From positions 62,001 to 126,000 of the forward strand of contig JAUTCR010000005.1 of NCBI GenBank assembly GCA_030673895.1: a DNA stretch of 64,000 nt, in the 5' to 3' direction. This document shows positions 1-10,500 of this stretch, piece by piece. Position 1 is the first letter of the stretch. Every line of letters begins with the position of its first letter. The notes beneath the pieces are model-generated. The model was not told where the DNA came from and searched no databases. It saw only the letters and a list, made by a program, of their open reading frames with translations. The position numbers were made by a program, and so were the translations under genes. The DNA comes from Verrucomicrobiota bacterium JB023 (GTDB taxonomy: Bacteria; Verrucomicrobiota; Verrucomicrobiia; Verrucomicrobiales; Akkermansiaceae).

Positions 1-657
1 CCGTGTGGTATCACGCAGTCCACCGCCACCAAAGCGGCTCTCGCCCTCACAGCGGAGGCCGACCCTCGCGCCGACTGCGGCCAGAACGTGTGGCAAATGG
101 CTGACTCTCGCCACGATCTCATCATGACGTTGTGCGGTGGTCTCTTGCAGACAGCAACCCAGACTCGACCAAAACGCTCGTAGGCTGGCCAGCTGGTCGC
201 CTCCCACCCCCTCATCATCAGTGAGGAAACAACAAGACCCTTCGAATAGCTCGCTTGAGGCATGGGCGAAGCCGGTCCGGTCTGATCCCGCCATCGGATG
301 ACTCCCGATGAAAGCGATCCCCGCTCCCCCCAGCACATCCCCTACCGATTGATGGACAAAGCCTTTCACGCTTCCGACATCGGTCACGAGAAGACCTTTC
401 TTCCCGTTTCCTGCCGCCAGGCGGAGGGCGAGATCGTGATAATAATCCACCGGTGTGGCCATGATGACCAGGTCAGCGTCACGGGTAGCGTCCTCGAGAT
501 TGTCGCTGGCTTCGAATCCAGCCTCGCGGACGACGCCCAATCGTTTCTCCGAGCGCCCCCAGAATACCACCTCGCCCAACGACCGCTCTTTCACCGCCAG
601 CCCCACCGAGCCGCCAAGTAGGCCAGGCCCCAAAACCACTATCCGCTCAAACGCCAT
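1..657 (-). CDS. tyrA: Prephenate dehydrogenase, C-terminus cut by window edge
   Basis: NAD(P)-dependent oxidative decarboxylation of prephenate to 4-hydroxyphenylpyruvate in tyrosine synthesis; cytoplasmic. The ATG is at 657 and 219 residues are visible before the window ends, so perhaps a quarter to a half of the protein is missing. A Rossmann nucleotide site GPGLLGG lies at residues 10-16. The family's substrate motif SHPMAGSDRTGF lies at 119-130, and a glycine-rich FGGGGLRDTTR is near residue 219. It starts 43 bases after the stop of the Fe-S carrier gene on the same strand, so the two may be co-transcribed. An arogenate-specific enzyme cannot be excluded. Confidence 0.9.
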   Translation of the reverse strand, partial: MAFERIVVLGPGLLGGSVGLAVKERSLGEVVFWGRSEKRLGVVREAGFEASDNLEDATRDADLVIMATPVDYYHDLALRLAAGNGKKGLLVTDVGSVKGFVHQSVGDVLGGAGIAFIGSHPMAGSDRTGFAHASSELFEGSCCFLTDDEGVGGDQLASLRAFWSSLGCCLQETTAQRHDEIVARVSHLPHVLAAVGARVGLRCEGESRFGGGGLRDTTR

Positions 658-700
658 GACCGTGAGTCAGTCCCGAAATCCCATTTGCCGCAATCCTCTT

Positions 701-1093
701 TCAAGCCGCAAAACTTTCCCCACAGCTGCAGGTCACCAAGGCATTGGGGTTCTTCACCTTAAAGCCTCCCTGCTGCAAATCGTCCGAGTAATCAAGCTCG
801 CTACCACTGACGAACAGAGCGCTCTTCGGGTCGATCACGACCCTCACCCCATTGCTGGTCACCATGACATCGCGATCACGCGGCCCGTCGACCAAATCCA
901 TTTGATACTGCAATCCGCTGCATCCGCCGCCCACGACCGCAATTTTCAGGGCACCTTGCTCGGCTCGACCCTGCTTCTCCAATAATCCGAGCAAATGAGA
1001 GGAGGCGCCATCAAGGACCTTGATGAGCTTCTCATTGCCAACGGTGTATTTCACCTCTGCCACAGAGCGAATCCTAGCCTGCCTGACAGGCAT
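701..1093 (-). CDS. A-type iron-sulfur cluster carrier (IscA/ErpA family)
   Basis: Accepts and passes Fe-S clusters to apoproteins in the cytoplasm. The 130-residue product has the three conserved cysteines of the A-type fold: Cys58 in GGGCSG and Cys122/Cys124 in the C-terminal TCSCGESF. The start is uncertain: ATG 1093 gives an unusual ten-residue [10 protein letters not shown] leader, and an in-frame GTG at residue 11 would give a length closer to the family norm. No isc or suf genes are nearby, so the specific name (ErpA, IscA or SufA) cannot be decided. It is divergent from yebC, with 90 bases between them. Confidence 0.88.
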   Translation of the reverse strand: MPVRQARIRSVAEVKYTVGNEKLIKVLDGASSHLLGLLEKQGRAEQGALKIAVVGGGCSGLQYQMDLVDGPRDRDVMVTSNGVRVVIDPKSALFVSGSELDYSDDLQQGGFKVKNPNALVTCSCGESFAA

Positions 1094-1183
1094 TTCAACT
1101 CGGATACGCGCGGCATTTATCTGTCATTTGCCCATTCGCAAGGGTTGAGTTTCGGGCTGGGTCCATGCTATCTCCGCGTTCGC

Positions 1184-1891
1184 ATGGGTAGAGCATTCGA
1201 ATATCGACGGGCGGCCAAAGAGGCTCGCTGGGACAAGATGTCCAAAGTCTTTCCAAAGTTGGCGCGTGTCATCACGATGGCCGTCAAAGAGGGAGGCCCC
1301 GACCCCGACCTCAATCCCAAGCTCCGCAGCGCGATTGCGACCGCCAAGACGGAGAACATGCCCAAGGACAATATCGCCAAGGCGATCGACCGGGCTTCCG
1401 GCAAGGATGCCGCTGACTACCAGGAAGTGAACTACGAGGGCAAGGGTCCTCACGGTGTCCTGCTCTGGGTCGAGTGTGCCACCGATAATAACACCCGGAC
1501 CTTCTCCAATGTCCGGACCATCTTCAACAAGAACAATGGCCAGCTTCTCGAGTCAGGAGCGCTTGGCTTCATGTTCAATCGCAAGTCGGTATTCCAATTC
1601 CCTGCCGAAGGGCTTGAGCTGGACGAAGTCGAACTTGAGCTCATCGATGCTGGCCTCGAAGAAATGGAGGTCAATGACGGGACCGTTTACGTCTATGGGG
1701 AGTTCGAAAACTTCGGCTCTCTGGGCAAAAAGCTCGAAGAACTGGGGATTGAGGTCACCAAAGCGAATCTCCAGCGCATTCCTTCTTCGCCAGTCGAGTT
1801 CACTGAAGAGCAGATCGAGGAGATGGAAGTTCTCATTGATAAGCTGGAGGACGACGAGGACGTGCAATCAGTCTTCACCAATATTGCCTGA
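1184..1891 (+). CDS. yebC: YebC/PmpR-family protein (TACO1 family)
   Basis: 235 residues, close to the usual 235-250 for this cytoplasmic family, which has been described as a DNA-binding regulator and more recently as a ribosome-associated factor for proline-rich sequences. The frame is open further upstream, but ATG 1184 is chosen because it yields the family N-terminus [16 protein letters not shown]. The body follows the family pattern: [38 protein letters not shown] and a C-terminal [18 protein letters not shown]. The [12 protein letters not shown] form rather than MAGHSKWANI is the variant seen in Bacteroidetes and Verrucomicrobia, from memory. No clear Shine-Dalgarno sequence. Confidence 0.93.
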   Translation: MGRAFEYRRAAKEARWDKMSKVFPKLARVITMAVKEGGPDPDLNPKLRSAIATAKTENMPKDNIAKAIDRASGKDAADYQEVNYEGKGPHGVLLWVECATDNNTRTFSNVRTIFNKNNGQLLESGALGFMFNRKSVFQFPAEGLELDEVELELIDAGLEEMEVNDGTVYVYGEFENFGSLGKKLEELGIEVTKANLQRIPSSPVEFTEEQIEEMEVLIDKLEDDEDVQSVFTNIA

Positions 1892-1958
1892 TTGGCGCAA
1901 TACCGTTAGCAACGCGATGATCGTCTAGAGGGCGGTCCCGGCCCTTGCACCTGCCGTC

Positions 1959-3218
1959 ATGCTTAAGAGAATTGCCAAAGAACTTGAGCAAAGCGCGCAA
2001 CGCCGTGGGGCCTACGGTCGCTGTCCGCGTTGTGAGAGCAGGGAAATTGCTAGCAAGGGAGAGGTCAGGTATTGCGAAAGCTGTGGCTTCACCGGTGCCC
2101 CGATGGAGTTCGGTTCCATGGGCACAGGCATCCCTCCCGGCCAAGTGGGCGAGCCTCCGGAGGGAAGCTCAATTACGAAAAACCCGTTGCCTAACGGCGG
2201 ACTCGCTTTCGAAATTCCTGCATCGAGAAAGCTGAATTTCCTCATTTTCTTCGGCCTTCTCTGGGTCGGTTTCATACTGCTCTTCACCGTCTTGCTCTTT
2301 TTCGGAGATCTCAAGTCGAGTGACACTGGCGAACCGCTGCACAAGGGTTTCGCCCTTGTTTTCTTCATCCCATTCTGGGCCGTCGGTCTAGGGGTGCTCT
2401 ATTTTGGCCTCTCGGCGGCTTATTCCAACCACCTGCTTCTGATCGAACGCGACACGGTGGTGCTCGTCCGTTCCCTTTTTTCGTTCAAGCGAACCCGTTC
2501 CCTTCCCTTCTCTGATATCAAATCGGTGGATAACACCGTCTTTTACACGCAGAACAACAAGCCCGTCTACGGCGTCGAAGTGAAAGGCAACAAAGCCAAA
2601 ATCCGCTTTGGCGCGACACTAAGCAAGGAAGAAAAGGGGTGGCTAGTCGCCGAACTCAACCACGCCCTCGCTCCTCCTGAACCGAAGTCCACAGCCATGA
2701 GCCTCGAAATGCCGGTGGGAATCCGGCAGGATCGATTCGAGCTTGAGCTTGCTCCACAGAGGGAGAACTCCACCCGCTTTTCCTACCTCCTCGGTCCCCT
2801 GATGGGACTCTGTCTCTCCGGGGGCTTCATCGCCTTGGGGCTATCTCCGGTGATGGAGGATGCCGGCTCGTTCCGTTACCTCTGGATCGTCTTCAACTCC
2901 CTGTTCCTCATCGCCACTTTGGTTGGAACGTTTTTTATGATTCGGGCAGCGAAGACCCGATTGAAAGTGATTTCAGATGGCGAGAACCTTCACTTGGTTT
3001 CACTTCGCTCTGGCAGAGAGGTCAAACGCGAGCGGGTGCCACTCGACGCCATCAAGCGGATCTCCTACCAACAATCAGGCTCATCAAACAACACCCCGTG
3101 CTTTGCAGCTCATGTCGTTACCGAGGAGCGGCTGCACCGCCTCTTCCTCTGGCGGACCTCAGGATCCGCTACTGATTTCGTCAAAGAACTCCGGCTTAAG
3201 CTCGGATGTCCCGAGTGA
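1959..3218 (+). CDS. Zinc-ribbon integral membrane protein, function unknown
   Basis: 419 residues. The N-terminus carries a zinc ribbon with Cys22/Cys25 and Cys39/Cys42 (RCPRCESREI and RYCESCGFTG). Four hydrophobic segments follow, at about residues 91-115, 130-155, 275-297 and 308-332, arranged as two pairs, each followed by a soluble region that reads like a PH-like or DUF-type beta domain. This suggests an internal duplication: two transmembrane hairpins, each followed by a beta-rich domain. It lies 67 bases after yebC and 98 bases before the ECF sigma gene. I do not recognise a family with a known role; a sensory or scaffolding membrane role is only a guess. Confidence 0.75.
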   Translation: MLKRIAKELEQSAQRRGAYGRCPRCESREIASKGEVRYCESCGFTGAPMEFGSMGTGIPPGQVGEPPEGSSITKNPLPNGGLAFEIPASRKLNFLIFFGLLWVGFILLFTVLLFFGDLKSSDTGEPLHKGFALVFFIPFWAVGLGVLYFGLSAAYSNHLLLIERDTVVLVRSLFSFKRTRSLPFSDIKSVDNTVFYTQNNKPVYGVEVKGNKAKIRFGATLSKEEKGWLVAELNHALAPPEPKSTAMSLEMPVGIRQDRFELELAPQRENSTRFSYLLGPLMGLCLSGGFIALGLSPVMEDAGSFRYLWIVFNSLFLIATLVGTFFMIRAAKTRLKVISDGENLHLVSLRSGREVKRERVPLDAIKRISYQQSGSSNNTPCFAAHVVTEERLHRLFLWRTSGSATDFVKELRLKLGCPE

Positions 3219-3316
3219 CTGAGCCTCATCTCCTTTTGCCTGCAAATTTCTCGTTTCGCCGGGAATAAGTTGCGAAACAGGTTCTCCCACTACCGGAATC
3301 TGGATTCCGCCTCGCC

Positions 3317-3874
3317 ATGTCTGCCCCACCGTCAAAATCAGAATTCGAGGAACTCGTTGATACCTATTACGAGGCTCTCTACCGCTTTGGCTATTCATTG
3401 GCCAAAAGCCCCGAACGGGCCTCAGACCTCGTCCAGCAGACCTTCGTCAAGTGGGCCGAAAAAGGTCACCAGCTACTCGACAAGACGAAGGCCAAAAGCT
3501 GGCTCTTCACCACCCTCTACCGCGAGCACCTCTCGCAGGCCCGACGCAGCACCCGCTTCCCGGAGCGTGATTTGGAAGAGGCCGAGTTCCAACTTCCCGC
3601 TGAGTCCCCTTCTCCCGAGCGCGCCCTTGATGGCAAGCGAGCCGTCTCCCTGCTCACCCAGCTTGATGAGACCTTCCGCGCTCCACTGACCCTCTTTTAC
3701 CTCCAAGATCATAGCTACAAGGAGATCGCCGCCATCTTGGATATCCCGATTGGCACCGTCATGTCCCGCATTGCCCGGGGCAAAAAGCAATTGCGCGACC
3801 GCATGAATACCGCAAGCGGAGTCGAGAGCAAAAACATCGTCAATATCACGAAAGGAAAACAACGACATGGATAA
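3317..3874 (+). CDS. ECF-type RNA polymerase sigma factor
   Basis: 185-residue sigma-70 family protein with only regions 2 and 4. Region 2 is at about residues 10-75 (DTYYEALYRFGYSLAKSPERASDLVQ, seen in two blocks, then WLFTTLYREHLSQARR). Region 4 is at about 110-160, with the helix-turn-helix YKEIAAILDIPIGTVMSRIA. The stop overlaps the start of the next gene by 8 bases, the usual arrangement of an ECF factor with its anti-sigma. It would recruit RNA polymerase to a small regulon in response to a cell-surface signal; the target promoters cannot be told from this sequence. Confidence 0.92.
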   Translation: MSAPPSKSEFEELVDTYYEALYRFGYSLAKSPERASDLVQQTFVKWAEKGHQLLDKTKAKSWLFTTLYREHLSQARRSTRFPERDLEEAEFQLPAESPSPERALDGKRAVSLLTQLDETFRAPLTLFYLQDHSYKEIAAILDIPIGTVMSRIARGKKQLRDRMNTASGVESKNIVNITKGKQRHG

Positions 3875-4832
3875 ACAAGAAGCCCAATTTATCCTCAGCA
3901 GCTTCCGCCCCAATGGCTCTGACCTCGGCGATCCCGCCTTCACTGAAGCCCTGACCTTGGCGGCCCAGGATTCCGAACTTGGTGAGTGGTTGGCCAACGA
4001 GCGAGCCATGGATACCGCCTTTGCCAATGCCTTGGCCGAGATTCCCATTCCCGAGAATCTTCGGGAAGATCTCTTCACTGTCCTCGCGCAAGAGCCTCAG
4101 GATTTTGACAGCATTGACGCCTCCATCGCCAGCTCACTGGCTGGGCTCACCCCGCCTCCTTCTCTCCGCGATGAGATTCTCGATGCCATGGTGGTCGAGC
4201 AGAAAGTAACTGCCCTACCTCGCAAGCAGAAGCCGCGCTTACCGGCCTTCTCAGCCGTCGGCTTGGCCGCAGCGCTCGGTATTTTCGCCGCCCTGTTGAT
4301 GACGAACGAGACGCCAAGTCCGCAGAACGGTGGCCTCGCCGATAGTGGCGAAACCCCTACTCTGCCCGCCAATCATGGTGGCGCGATCGTCCCCGTCTCC
4401 GGAGGTCAGCTCTCTCACAACGACATCCAATACAATGCCTTGCAGTTTCTGAGCAACGAGTTCGAGCTCGACCGCTCGGGAGCCAATCTGGAGGGACTTT
4501 GCGAATATCTGGCCAAACATCAGCTGCCGATTCCGGAAGAGCTTCCTGTCGGCTTGCAGCGGGCCAAGGGCATCGGCTGCCGCGAATTGAAGATTAAGGA
4601 TCACCCCGCGACCTTGATTTGCTTCGATAATGGAGAGGATAGCCCCATGGTCCATCTCGTGATCCTCAACCGGGATCAGGTGAAGGAAAAAACCTGCCGC
4701 ATGGCCAGTGCAAAGAGATATCTGCATCAGTGCCAAGTCACAGGTTGGTCGATGGCCTCTTGGGAGACTGATGAGAAGATCTTCTATCTCTTCAGCGACA
4801 CCGAGCCCACCCAGCTGGCTACTATCTTTTAA
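3867..4832 (+). CDS. Putative membrane anti-sigma factor
   Basis: 321 residues. An N-terminal soluble part of about 120 residues is followed by one hydrophobic segment at about 126-146 (FSAVGLAAALGIFAALLM), then about 170 residues predicted outside the cytoplasm. The topology and the 8-base overlap with the ECF gene fit an anti-sigma factor that holds the sigma factor at the membrane. I do not see the HxxxCxxC zinc signature of ZAS-type anti-sigmas, so it is either a divergent type or another ECF-coupled membrane protein. The N-terminal part has two similar segments (IPIPENLREDLFTVL and LTPPPSLRDEILDAM), which look like a small internal repeat. Confidence 0.7.
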   Translation: MDKQEAQFILSSFRPNGSDLGDPAFTEALTLAAQDSELGEWLANERAMDTAFANALAEIPIPENLREDLFTVLAQEPQDFDSIDASIASSLAGLTPPPSLRDEILDAMVVEQKVTALPRKQKPRLPAFSAVGLAAALGIFAALLMTNETPSPQNGGLADSGETPTLPANHGGAIVPVSGGQLSHNDIQYNALQFLSNEFELDRSGANLEGLCEYLAKHQLPIPEELPVGLQRAKGIGCRELKIKDHPATLICFDNGEDSPMVHLVILNRDQVKEKTCRMASAKRYLHQCQVTGWSMASWETDEKIFYLFSDTEPTQLATIF

Positions 4833-5054
4833 TGCCTCTTGGCGGAGACGGCTGATTCCCGGCGCGAGAGACGCGAAAGGAATCAGGAGAAAGAAAGACT
4901 GCCAAGTGAGGCTGGCGGGCAGATTAAACGGTCCGCAAGCCCCTTGAGGCGCCGATGAACAAGCGGTTCCTCGAAGAACGAGTGCGCCCTAATTGCGAAC
5001 TGGCTCAATGGAGCCCTTGCCCGATGTGAGATCGGGCATTCGCACCGCCCCTCG

Positions 5055-5375
5055 TCAGCCACCAAAGGCGATGAAAGCCATTAGGGCGAGCAGCAGCACG
5101 GCGGTCAGCCACCAATACCAGGCGAGTCCGGCTGACTGGCGGGATTGACCTCCGAACTCCTTCTCGACGAAATCCTCGTAGTCGAAATCCTGTCCCGGCA
5201 GGTCCAAGCCATCATAAGCGCTATCCTGTTCCCAGCTCCGCTTTTTCCGAGCCACCCTGCTCTTCTTACGCCGCATCTTGCGGGCGACCTTGCGCGGCCC
5301 GCAGGCAGGACACGTTTTGGCTCCGACTGGACAATCACCTCCGCAATCCGGGCAAATGTAACAGTCAACAGCCAT
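5055..5375 (-). CDS. Small zinc-ribbon, tail-anchored membrane protein
   Basis: 106 residues. It begins with cysteine pairs (YICPDCGGDCP and KTCPACG) that fit one zinc ribbon. A basic stretch rich in KK and RR follows, then an acidic middle and a single C-terminal hydrophobic segment (WYWWLTAVLLLALMAFIAF), so it is probably tail-anchored with the ribbon in the cytoplasm. Two adjacent ATG codons (5378 and 5375) follow AAGG; 5375 has the better spacing. It begins 10 bases after the nucleotidase stop and is the last gene of the prepilin operon. No function is assigned. Confidence 0.72.
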   Translation of the reverse strand: MAVDCYICPDCGGDCPVGAKTCPACGPRKVARKMRRKKSRVARKKRSWEQDSAYDGLDLPGQDFDYEDFVEKEFGGQSRQSAGLAWYWWLTAVLLLALMAFIAFGG

Positions 5376-5388
5376 CATCCTTAAAAGC

Positions 5389-6867
5389 TCATAAATCGGC
5401 CACGTGGTCAAGGAGCGCCTCGCGGGTATCCATCGGCAGAAGTCGTGACCGACTCTCTGGACGGGATAGCAAATCACGGAGAAGAAGCATCCGCCTCCCC
5501 CCCGACTGGGCATCATAGCTATTCAGCACAACGCGATACCGCTCCCGCTCTTCGCCATCCGGCCTGATCGCCACGGCCACTCCGGAGGCATCCCTAATCA
5601 CCTCGAGTCCTAGAAGGGCACGATCCGAGTAACGGTCATTCTCCGCATCCTTGAGAACCGCAATCAACTCGGAGGCAGTGAGCTCCGCATGAACCAGGCT
5701 GTTTTCGTAAGGCAGCACCTCCCATGCATCAGCGACAGTAAACTCACCGGCCGGAATCCTCTTGGTCCCGAAGGTGCCATGGAAGACAACGTCCACCTCG
5801 GCCCCGGATTTTTCCGCTGCGGTGGCGAAGGCGGCGGCGAGGAATTCTCTCACCTCCTCGCTGCCCTCAACCGCCTGAGGCAGCGTGCCGACGACGCGAC
5901 GTTTTTCCTCCTTGGCGGCGGCGAGCTGTTTGCCCGCGGCCTCGAGAACCAAGCCGTCGTAGGCAACCGAAGCGTCCATCCGGGCCAGCTCCGGCAAAGC
6001 CTTCTCTCCGTCGAATCGCACCCTTCCGCAGTCCAAGCCGTGATACCCCGCCTGCGAGCAGGTCACTCCGGAAGCCTCCCAAACGGGCATGCGACGGTGG
6101 GAATGCCCGCCGAGATAGAGGTCCACCCCCGAGTCCTTCAACGTTTCCCGGACCGGATTCGCATAATCATCACCCCGCTCACGCCAACCCATGTGGCCAG
6201 TGACCACAATCTTGGTCGCACCCTCCGAGCGCAACTCGGCGACACAGCGGCGGAGAATGGGGCCAGGCTCAACAGCCTCCAAGGGGCCGAGCAGCTCTTG
6301 CCGCAGCCAATAAGGCAGGCCGGGGGTGATGAGACCAATGATGCCAATCTTCTCACCGCCGACCTCCTTGATTATCCAAGGGCGAAGTTTCTGAAACAGG
6401 CCCTCCGTTCTCTCCACGCCGACAAGCTGCCCGTCCAGCTTCACGTTGGCTGCCAAGACAGGCATCTGCGAGCGCTCAATTGCCTTCTCCACGACCTCAG
6501 GGCCCCAGTCGAACTCGTGATTGCCCAAGGTCCAGGCGTCGTAACCCAACTTGTTGAAAAGATCGACCATCAGGCCGCCACGCGTTTGCCAGCTCGCCAG
6601 GGTGCCTTGATAGACATCACCAATATCCAGCAGCAGGTGATGAGGTGACTGCTGACGCCATCTCCGAATCTGCGTCGCACAGCGAGCCAGACCTCCGAGG
6701 TCCTTTTCGCCCTCGTAGGATTCCGTGGGCAAAATATGCCCATGCAGATCCGTGGTGTGAAAAATCGCCGGACCGGAAGTCCCCTCTTCCTCAGCTCTGG
6801 CTTGGCCCGCGAGAAACCAGCAGCTTGCGCCGCTAGCCAAAAATCGTCTCCGCTTCCAGTTCATCAA
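5389..6867 (-). CDS. Tat-exported 5'-nucleotidase/UshA-type metallophosphoesterase
   Basis: 492 residues, similar in length and domain order to UshA and YfkN enzymes that remove phosphate from nucleotides or related esters outside the cytoplasm. The N-terminus WKRRRFLASGASCWFLAGQARA reads as a twin-arginine-type signal. The metal-binding motifs are all present: DLHGH, GDVYQG, GNHEFDWG, GHMGWRE and GGHSHRR. The C-terminal half matches the 5'-nucleotidase substrate-binding domain (FHGTFGTKRIPAG, VADAWEVLPYENSLV). Its start overlaps the stop of the upstream gene by 4 bases (ATGA), which couples it to the prepilin cassette. The substrate cannot be named. Confidence 0.88.
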   Translation of the reverse strand: MMNWKRRRFLASGASCWFLAGQARAEEEGTSGPAIFHTTDLHGHILPTESYEGEKDLGGLARCATQIRRWRQQSPHHLLLDIGDVYQGTLASWQTRGGLMVDLFNKLGYDAWTLGNHEFDWGPEVVEKAIERSQMPVLAANVKLDGQLVGVERTEGLFQKLRPWIIKEVGGEKIGIIGLITPGLPYWLRQELLGPLEAVEPGPILRRCVAELRSEGATKIVVTGHMGWRERGDDYANPVRETLKDSGVDLYLGGHSHRRMPVWEASGVTCSQAGYHGLDCGRVRFDGEKALPELARMDASVAYDGLVLEAAGKQLAAAKEEKRRVVGTLPQAVEGSEEVREFLAAAFATAAEKSGAEVDVVFHGTFGTKRIPAGEFTVADAWEVLPYENSLVHAELTASELIAVLKDAENDRYSDRALLGLEVIRDASGVAVAIRPDGEERERYRVVLNSYDAQSGGRRMLLLRDLLSRPESRSRLLPMDTREALLDHVADL

Positions 6868-7535
6868 TTCGCGAGAACAAATTTAGGATCGTAGAACGAG
6901 ACCGCGTCCTTCCCCTCCTCGGCATCGAAGACCATGACGACATAATTCCCGGCCTTCCGGCCCTTGAGAACGTCAATAACGTCTCCGTCGTGAACGATAG
7001 CCACCCGCTCACGGGAACTGGCAAACTTGACCTTGGTCGTCTTCAGCCGATCGACCGTGATGGCAAACGAGTCGTCACTGGCAGGAGCCACTTCCAGCGG
7101 AATCTTCGCCTCCCGGCAGAAGGAGACCACGGTGAGATGATAGCCATCGCCGGGATCTTGCTGGGTCAGCTTGGCCACCTTGATTTGCCACTGCAATTGC
7201 CCTTCCTCGTCCTCGACGGGTTCCGCATAAACCGCCAGGGTGATGGTCTCGCCACCCGGGAGCGAAATTTTACGGTCGGCGGACAGGCATCCTTCTTTAC
7301 TGAGAACAAACTGGGAGGTGCCGGCCGAAAGTCCGAATCCGCCGGTTCGTTGACCCAAGCGGTAGCCAGCGGGCCAAGGCTCATCACCATCAATCTTGAG
7401 CTTCAGATTACCTTCTCCCGGAGAGACCAAATTCACCAGTCGGACGAAACAGACCGTGGCAGGGTCCCGCTGTGCATGGCCGGAGCCGCTAGCGAGGAGG
7501 CAAAGGAGCAGGATGAGACTAGAGATTGATTTCAT
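6864..7535 (-). CDS. Small exported protein of the prepilin operon, unknown
   Basis: 223 residues from ATG 7535, chosen because it gives a clean signal peptide (MKSISSLILLLCLLASGSGHAQ); the open frame extends upstream into the cassette A gene. The mature part is beta-rich and begins DPATVCFVRLVNLVSPGEGNLKLKI. It overlaps cassette A by 17 bases and the nucleotidase gene by 4, so translation is probably coupled on both sides. I do not recognise the family. Its place suggests a periplasmic or surface partner of the pseudopilin proteins, which is inference from gene order only. Confidence 0.72.
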   Translation of the reverse strand: MKSISSLILLLCLLASGSGHAQRDPATVCFVRLVNLVSPGEGNLKLKIDGDEPWPAGYRLGQRTGGFGLSAGTSQFVLSKEGCLSADRKISLPGGETITLAVYAEPVEDEEGQLQWQIKVAKLTQQDPGDGYHLTVVSFCREAKIPLEVAPASDDSFAITVDRLKTTKVKFASSRERVAIVHDGDVIDVLKGRKAGNYVVMVFDAEEGKDAVSFYDPKFVLAN

Positions 7536-10500
7536 TGATAACTTCCACCACGACGTCTTCACTATCGATTTCCGTCGTGCCAAGCGTGCCGGAATCCACG
7601 AAGACCCGGTAGCTTTTTTTCTTGGTTGAACCGGCCCGATAGAGGCCGGATGGCGTGCGGCGCAGACTTTGGCCAATCACATGAACGCGGAAATTGCGGC
7701 TGCGCACGGTCGTGTTGTTGTATAGCCGCGCAAAAACTTCCTCAGCTGCGCGATCCGTCCACTGGACCGTGCTCCCTCGCGGATAAAGATCGGGATTGCC
7801 GAAGACGGGCTCGTAATCACCAGAGGCCTCGTCCAAAGCCACCGCCTGAGCCAATTCCGACCGGCTCATGTAGGGTCGCCCGGCAATGATGGCGTCCGCG
7901 ACGAGATCAGCCTCAATACTCTTTGAGGGGGCTCCGTAGCGATCCTCGTCTTCGAGCAAGCTCACCCGAGGCGCCAGGGTCGACCGTTCATCATGGCTCG
8001 TTGACTGCCTCGCCAAGAGCGGATCGCTGGCTAGGTAACCGGCCACCAGCGTTCGCAAGACATCGTGGGAAGCGGTGTTCACATTCACGTGTCCCTCAAC
8101 CAAGCGGCGGACGGAGTTCCGATCCGCGAGAATAAAGCCACCAGGGATTCCGGCATGGAAAAGGTCGAGCAGGTGCGAGGCACAGAGGGAGGAATCCGTG
8201 CGATCGGCCGGGCTGGTCGGGGGCGTGTAGAAGCGCGAATGCTCAGGACGGCCAATGCGCAGAGTGTTCCCCCCGCCGATGGTCGTGGAAGGCTTCACCC
8301 GACTACTTCTCGAAATCTCCTCCACCCACTGGGAGGCACTGCCACTGCCGGGACCTTCCCACATGAGCGGATCGAAAACATTACCCAACTCGGTCTCGCT
8401 GATGAAGCGACCGAGATTGCTGAGAAAGACCGGCGCCTTCATCGGCTCAGTCGGAGCCTTCGTCTGAAAGACCTGGTCGTCAGGCAAATACTGGCGGGTG
8501 GAATTTGTCGAATTGAGATCGTGAAACGAACTGAAATCGAAGGTCGAATCGTGGCCTCCATCCGGCCATTCCGAGGGGATGGTCCGGCCATACACCAGGT
8601 CGGAATCGTTGCTGTAGATGGTCTCGTAACGGACATTGCGCCGATTGGGGCTGTAGTTCCCGGGGTAACGGCTGTCGGTCAGAGGCATGTCTGCATAGTA
8701 GTTCGTCCGCAAGTCCCCCATGCCGTTGGCGAAGGAGCCATAGAGCTCACGGTAGGAATTTGCGGAGACGTGGGAAAAGGTCCGGTTTTGCCCACTTTGC
8801 ACCTCGATATCCGAGAGCTCGGAAACCTCGATTCCGCCCCTGGCCCAATCGGACAGCACGGCGACGCCACTTTCCCCAATCCAGCGCAAACGGAAGCTCG
8901 ACTGGTCGATGCCGTCGAGTAACTCGACGCGACTGGACGCGAAGTAGTCATCGGGCCCGACATCGAAGAGATAGCGAACCGACCCGACATAGACGAGCTG
9001 GTACTCATTCGGCAGCAGGCTGATTTCCTTGGATGGGAAATACCATTTATCATCATCCAGCTGGGTTAGATCGTGGTAACTCCCGCTCACTCCCTCTGGG
9101 AAAGGCTCATCAGCACGAGCGGCTCCGGCACCGAGCAGATTGTTCTCAAGGATGACTTGGTCTGCGAAGCTGGTTTCCGGCATGAACCCTTCGGCCAACA
9201 TGCGCTCGTTCTCGTAGCTCACCCGATAGCTTCCCGCGACCCCGTGGTTGGTCGGATTCCAAAGCTCCGCATAGACCCTGACGGTCAAGCCAAGATAAAG
9301 TCGGCCGTTCTTGCGGATGAAGGGATTTGATTCCCCGGCCAGTAAGGCATTGGTGAAATCCGTATCAGGCAGATCGGGAACGCTTTCCCATGAAAACGTC
9401 GTGGTGCGTAGGAACTCACTCACCAAGGGAGCGTTCTCAACTCCCCGATAGAGCCCCTCCGAGCGGGAAATATCATCGTCATCATCCGCATAATCCAAAG
9501 CATTGGCCGCGAGAGTCGCCAAGTAGTCCTCCGGGAATCCTCCCTGCCTTTCCGCAGCGAAGTCCGGCAGGGCTTCGTTGATCAGGTCGGTCATTCGACC
9601 AATGGCCGTCTCCCGGTTGGCGGAGAGTTGCGCATTGAGATTGAGCTTTGTCTCCCCCATTACCGATGGCGAAATGCCGGGCGTGAAGGGAATCAAGGCC
9701 CGCTCCCGCCAAGCCCGATTGCCGCGCGTGACGTTTTCCTCGAGCGCCCGCCCTCGGAGGTAAGGCTTGTTCTCTTGCACGAGACGTCCGCGGTCGGGTC
9801 CATCGACCTGTCTCTCCAACGGTCCTTCGACTCCGAGCAGGGTCATCAAACTACGCCCCGTCGGAGCCACCGTCCGGACCGCCCGCACTTCATCGTCGAA
9901 GCTGGTAGAATCTTCCCGGCCGGAGATCATTTCCCCGGTACCTGGCTGGCTGGAGAAAGGCAAGGTGTAGAGTCCCGCCTGATTGAGGATGGGATTGGTC
10001 GCCGAGGTGACCAAGGCGCTCACCTGCGCGCCCGGATTGATTCCTGGTGCGGGCCAGAGGGGCACAAGCGTCTCCTCGCCGCCACCTCCCTGGTCTTGAT
10101 AGGTGGTCACGGCAGAGCGATAGGCTGAGCTCCAGGCGGACGAACTCCCCCGCTGCCACAGCTCGTTCGTGCGACCAAGGGAATTACCTGGTGACAAGGC
10201 AGGATCGATGTAGCCCTGCATATCCTCGACCCAGTAGGAGTAGCGGGCGACGGGTTCTCCTTCCGCATTCTCCACAATGCGCCAGTTGGTCACCGGGGCC
10301 TGCTTGTGCGGGACCGCACGCAAGGCGATCTGCGCGTCCAAGCCGCGTTCAGTTTCCTCAGTCAGCCCTGGATCGTCCGGCCAATCCAAGAAACCAGTGG
10401 AACGCATCTGGACCGCTGGCGGAGGGTCATTGGTGGTGAAGAGTGGAATGAGATTGTAACTGACCGAGCTACCCTGCCTCTCACCCTGAATCCCGAAGAG

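Noticed and set aside
5689-6648. 319-codon open frame opposite the 5'-nucleotidase gene
   Set aside because: Shadow of a motif-complete gene; no start signal or recognisable protein pattern.
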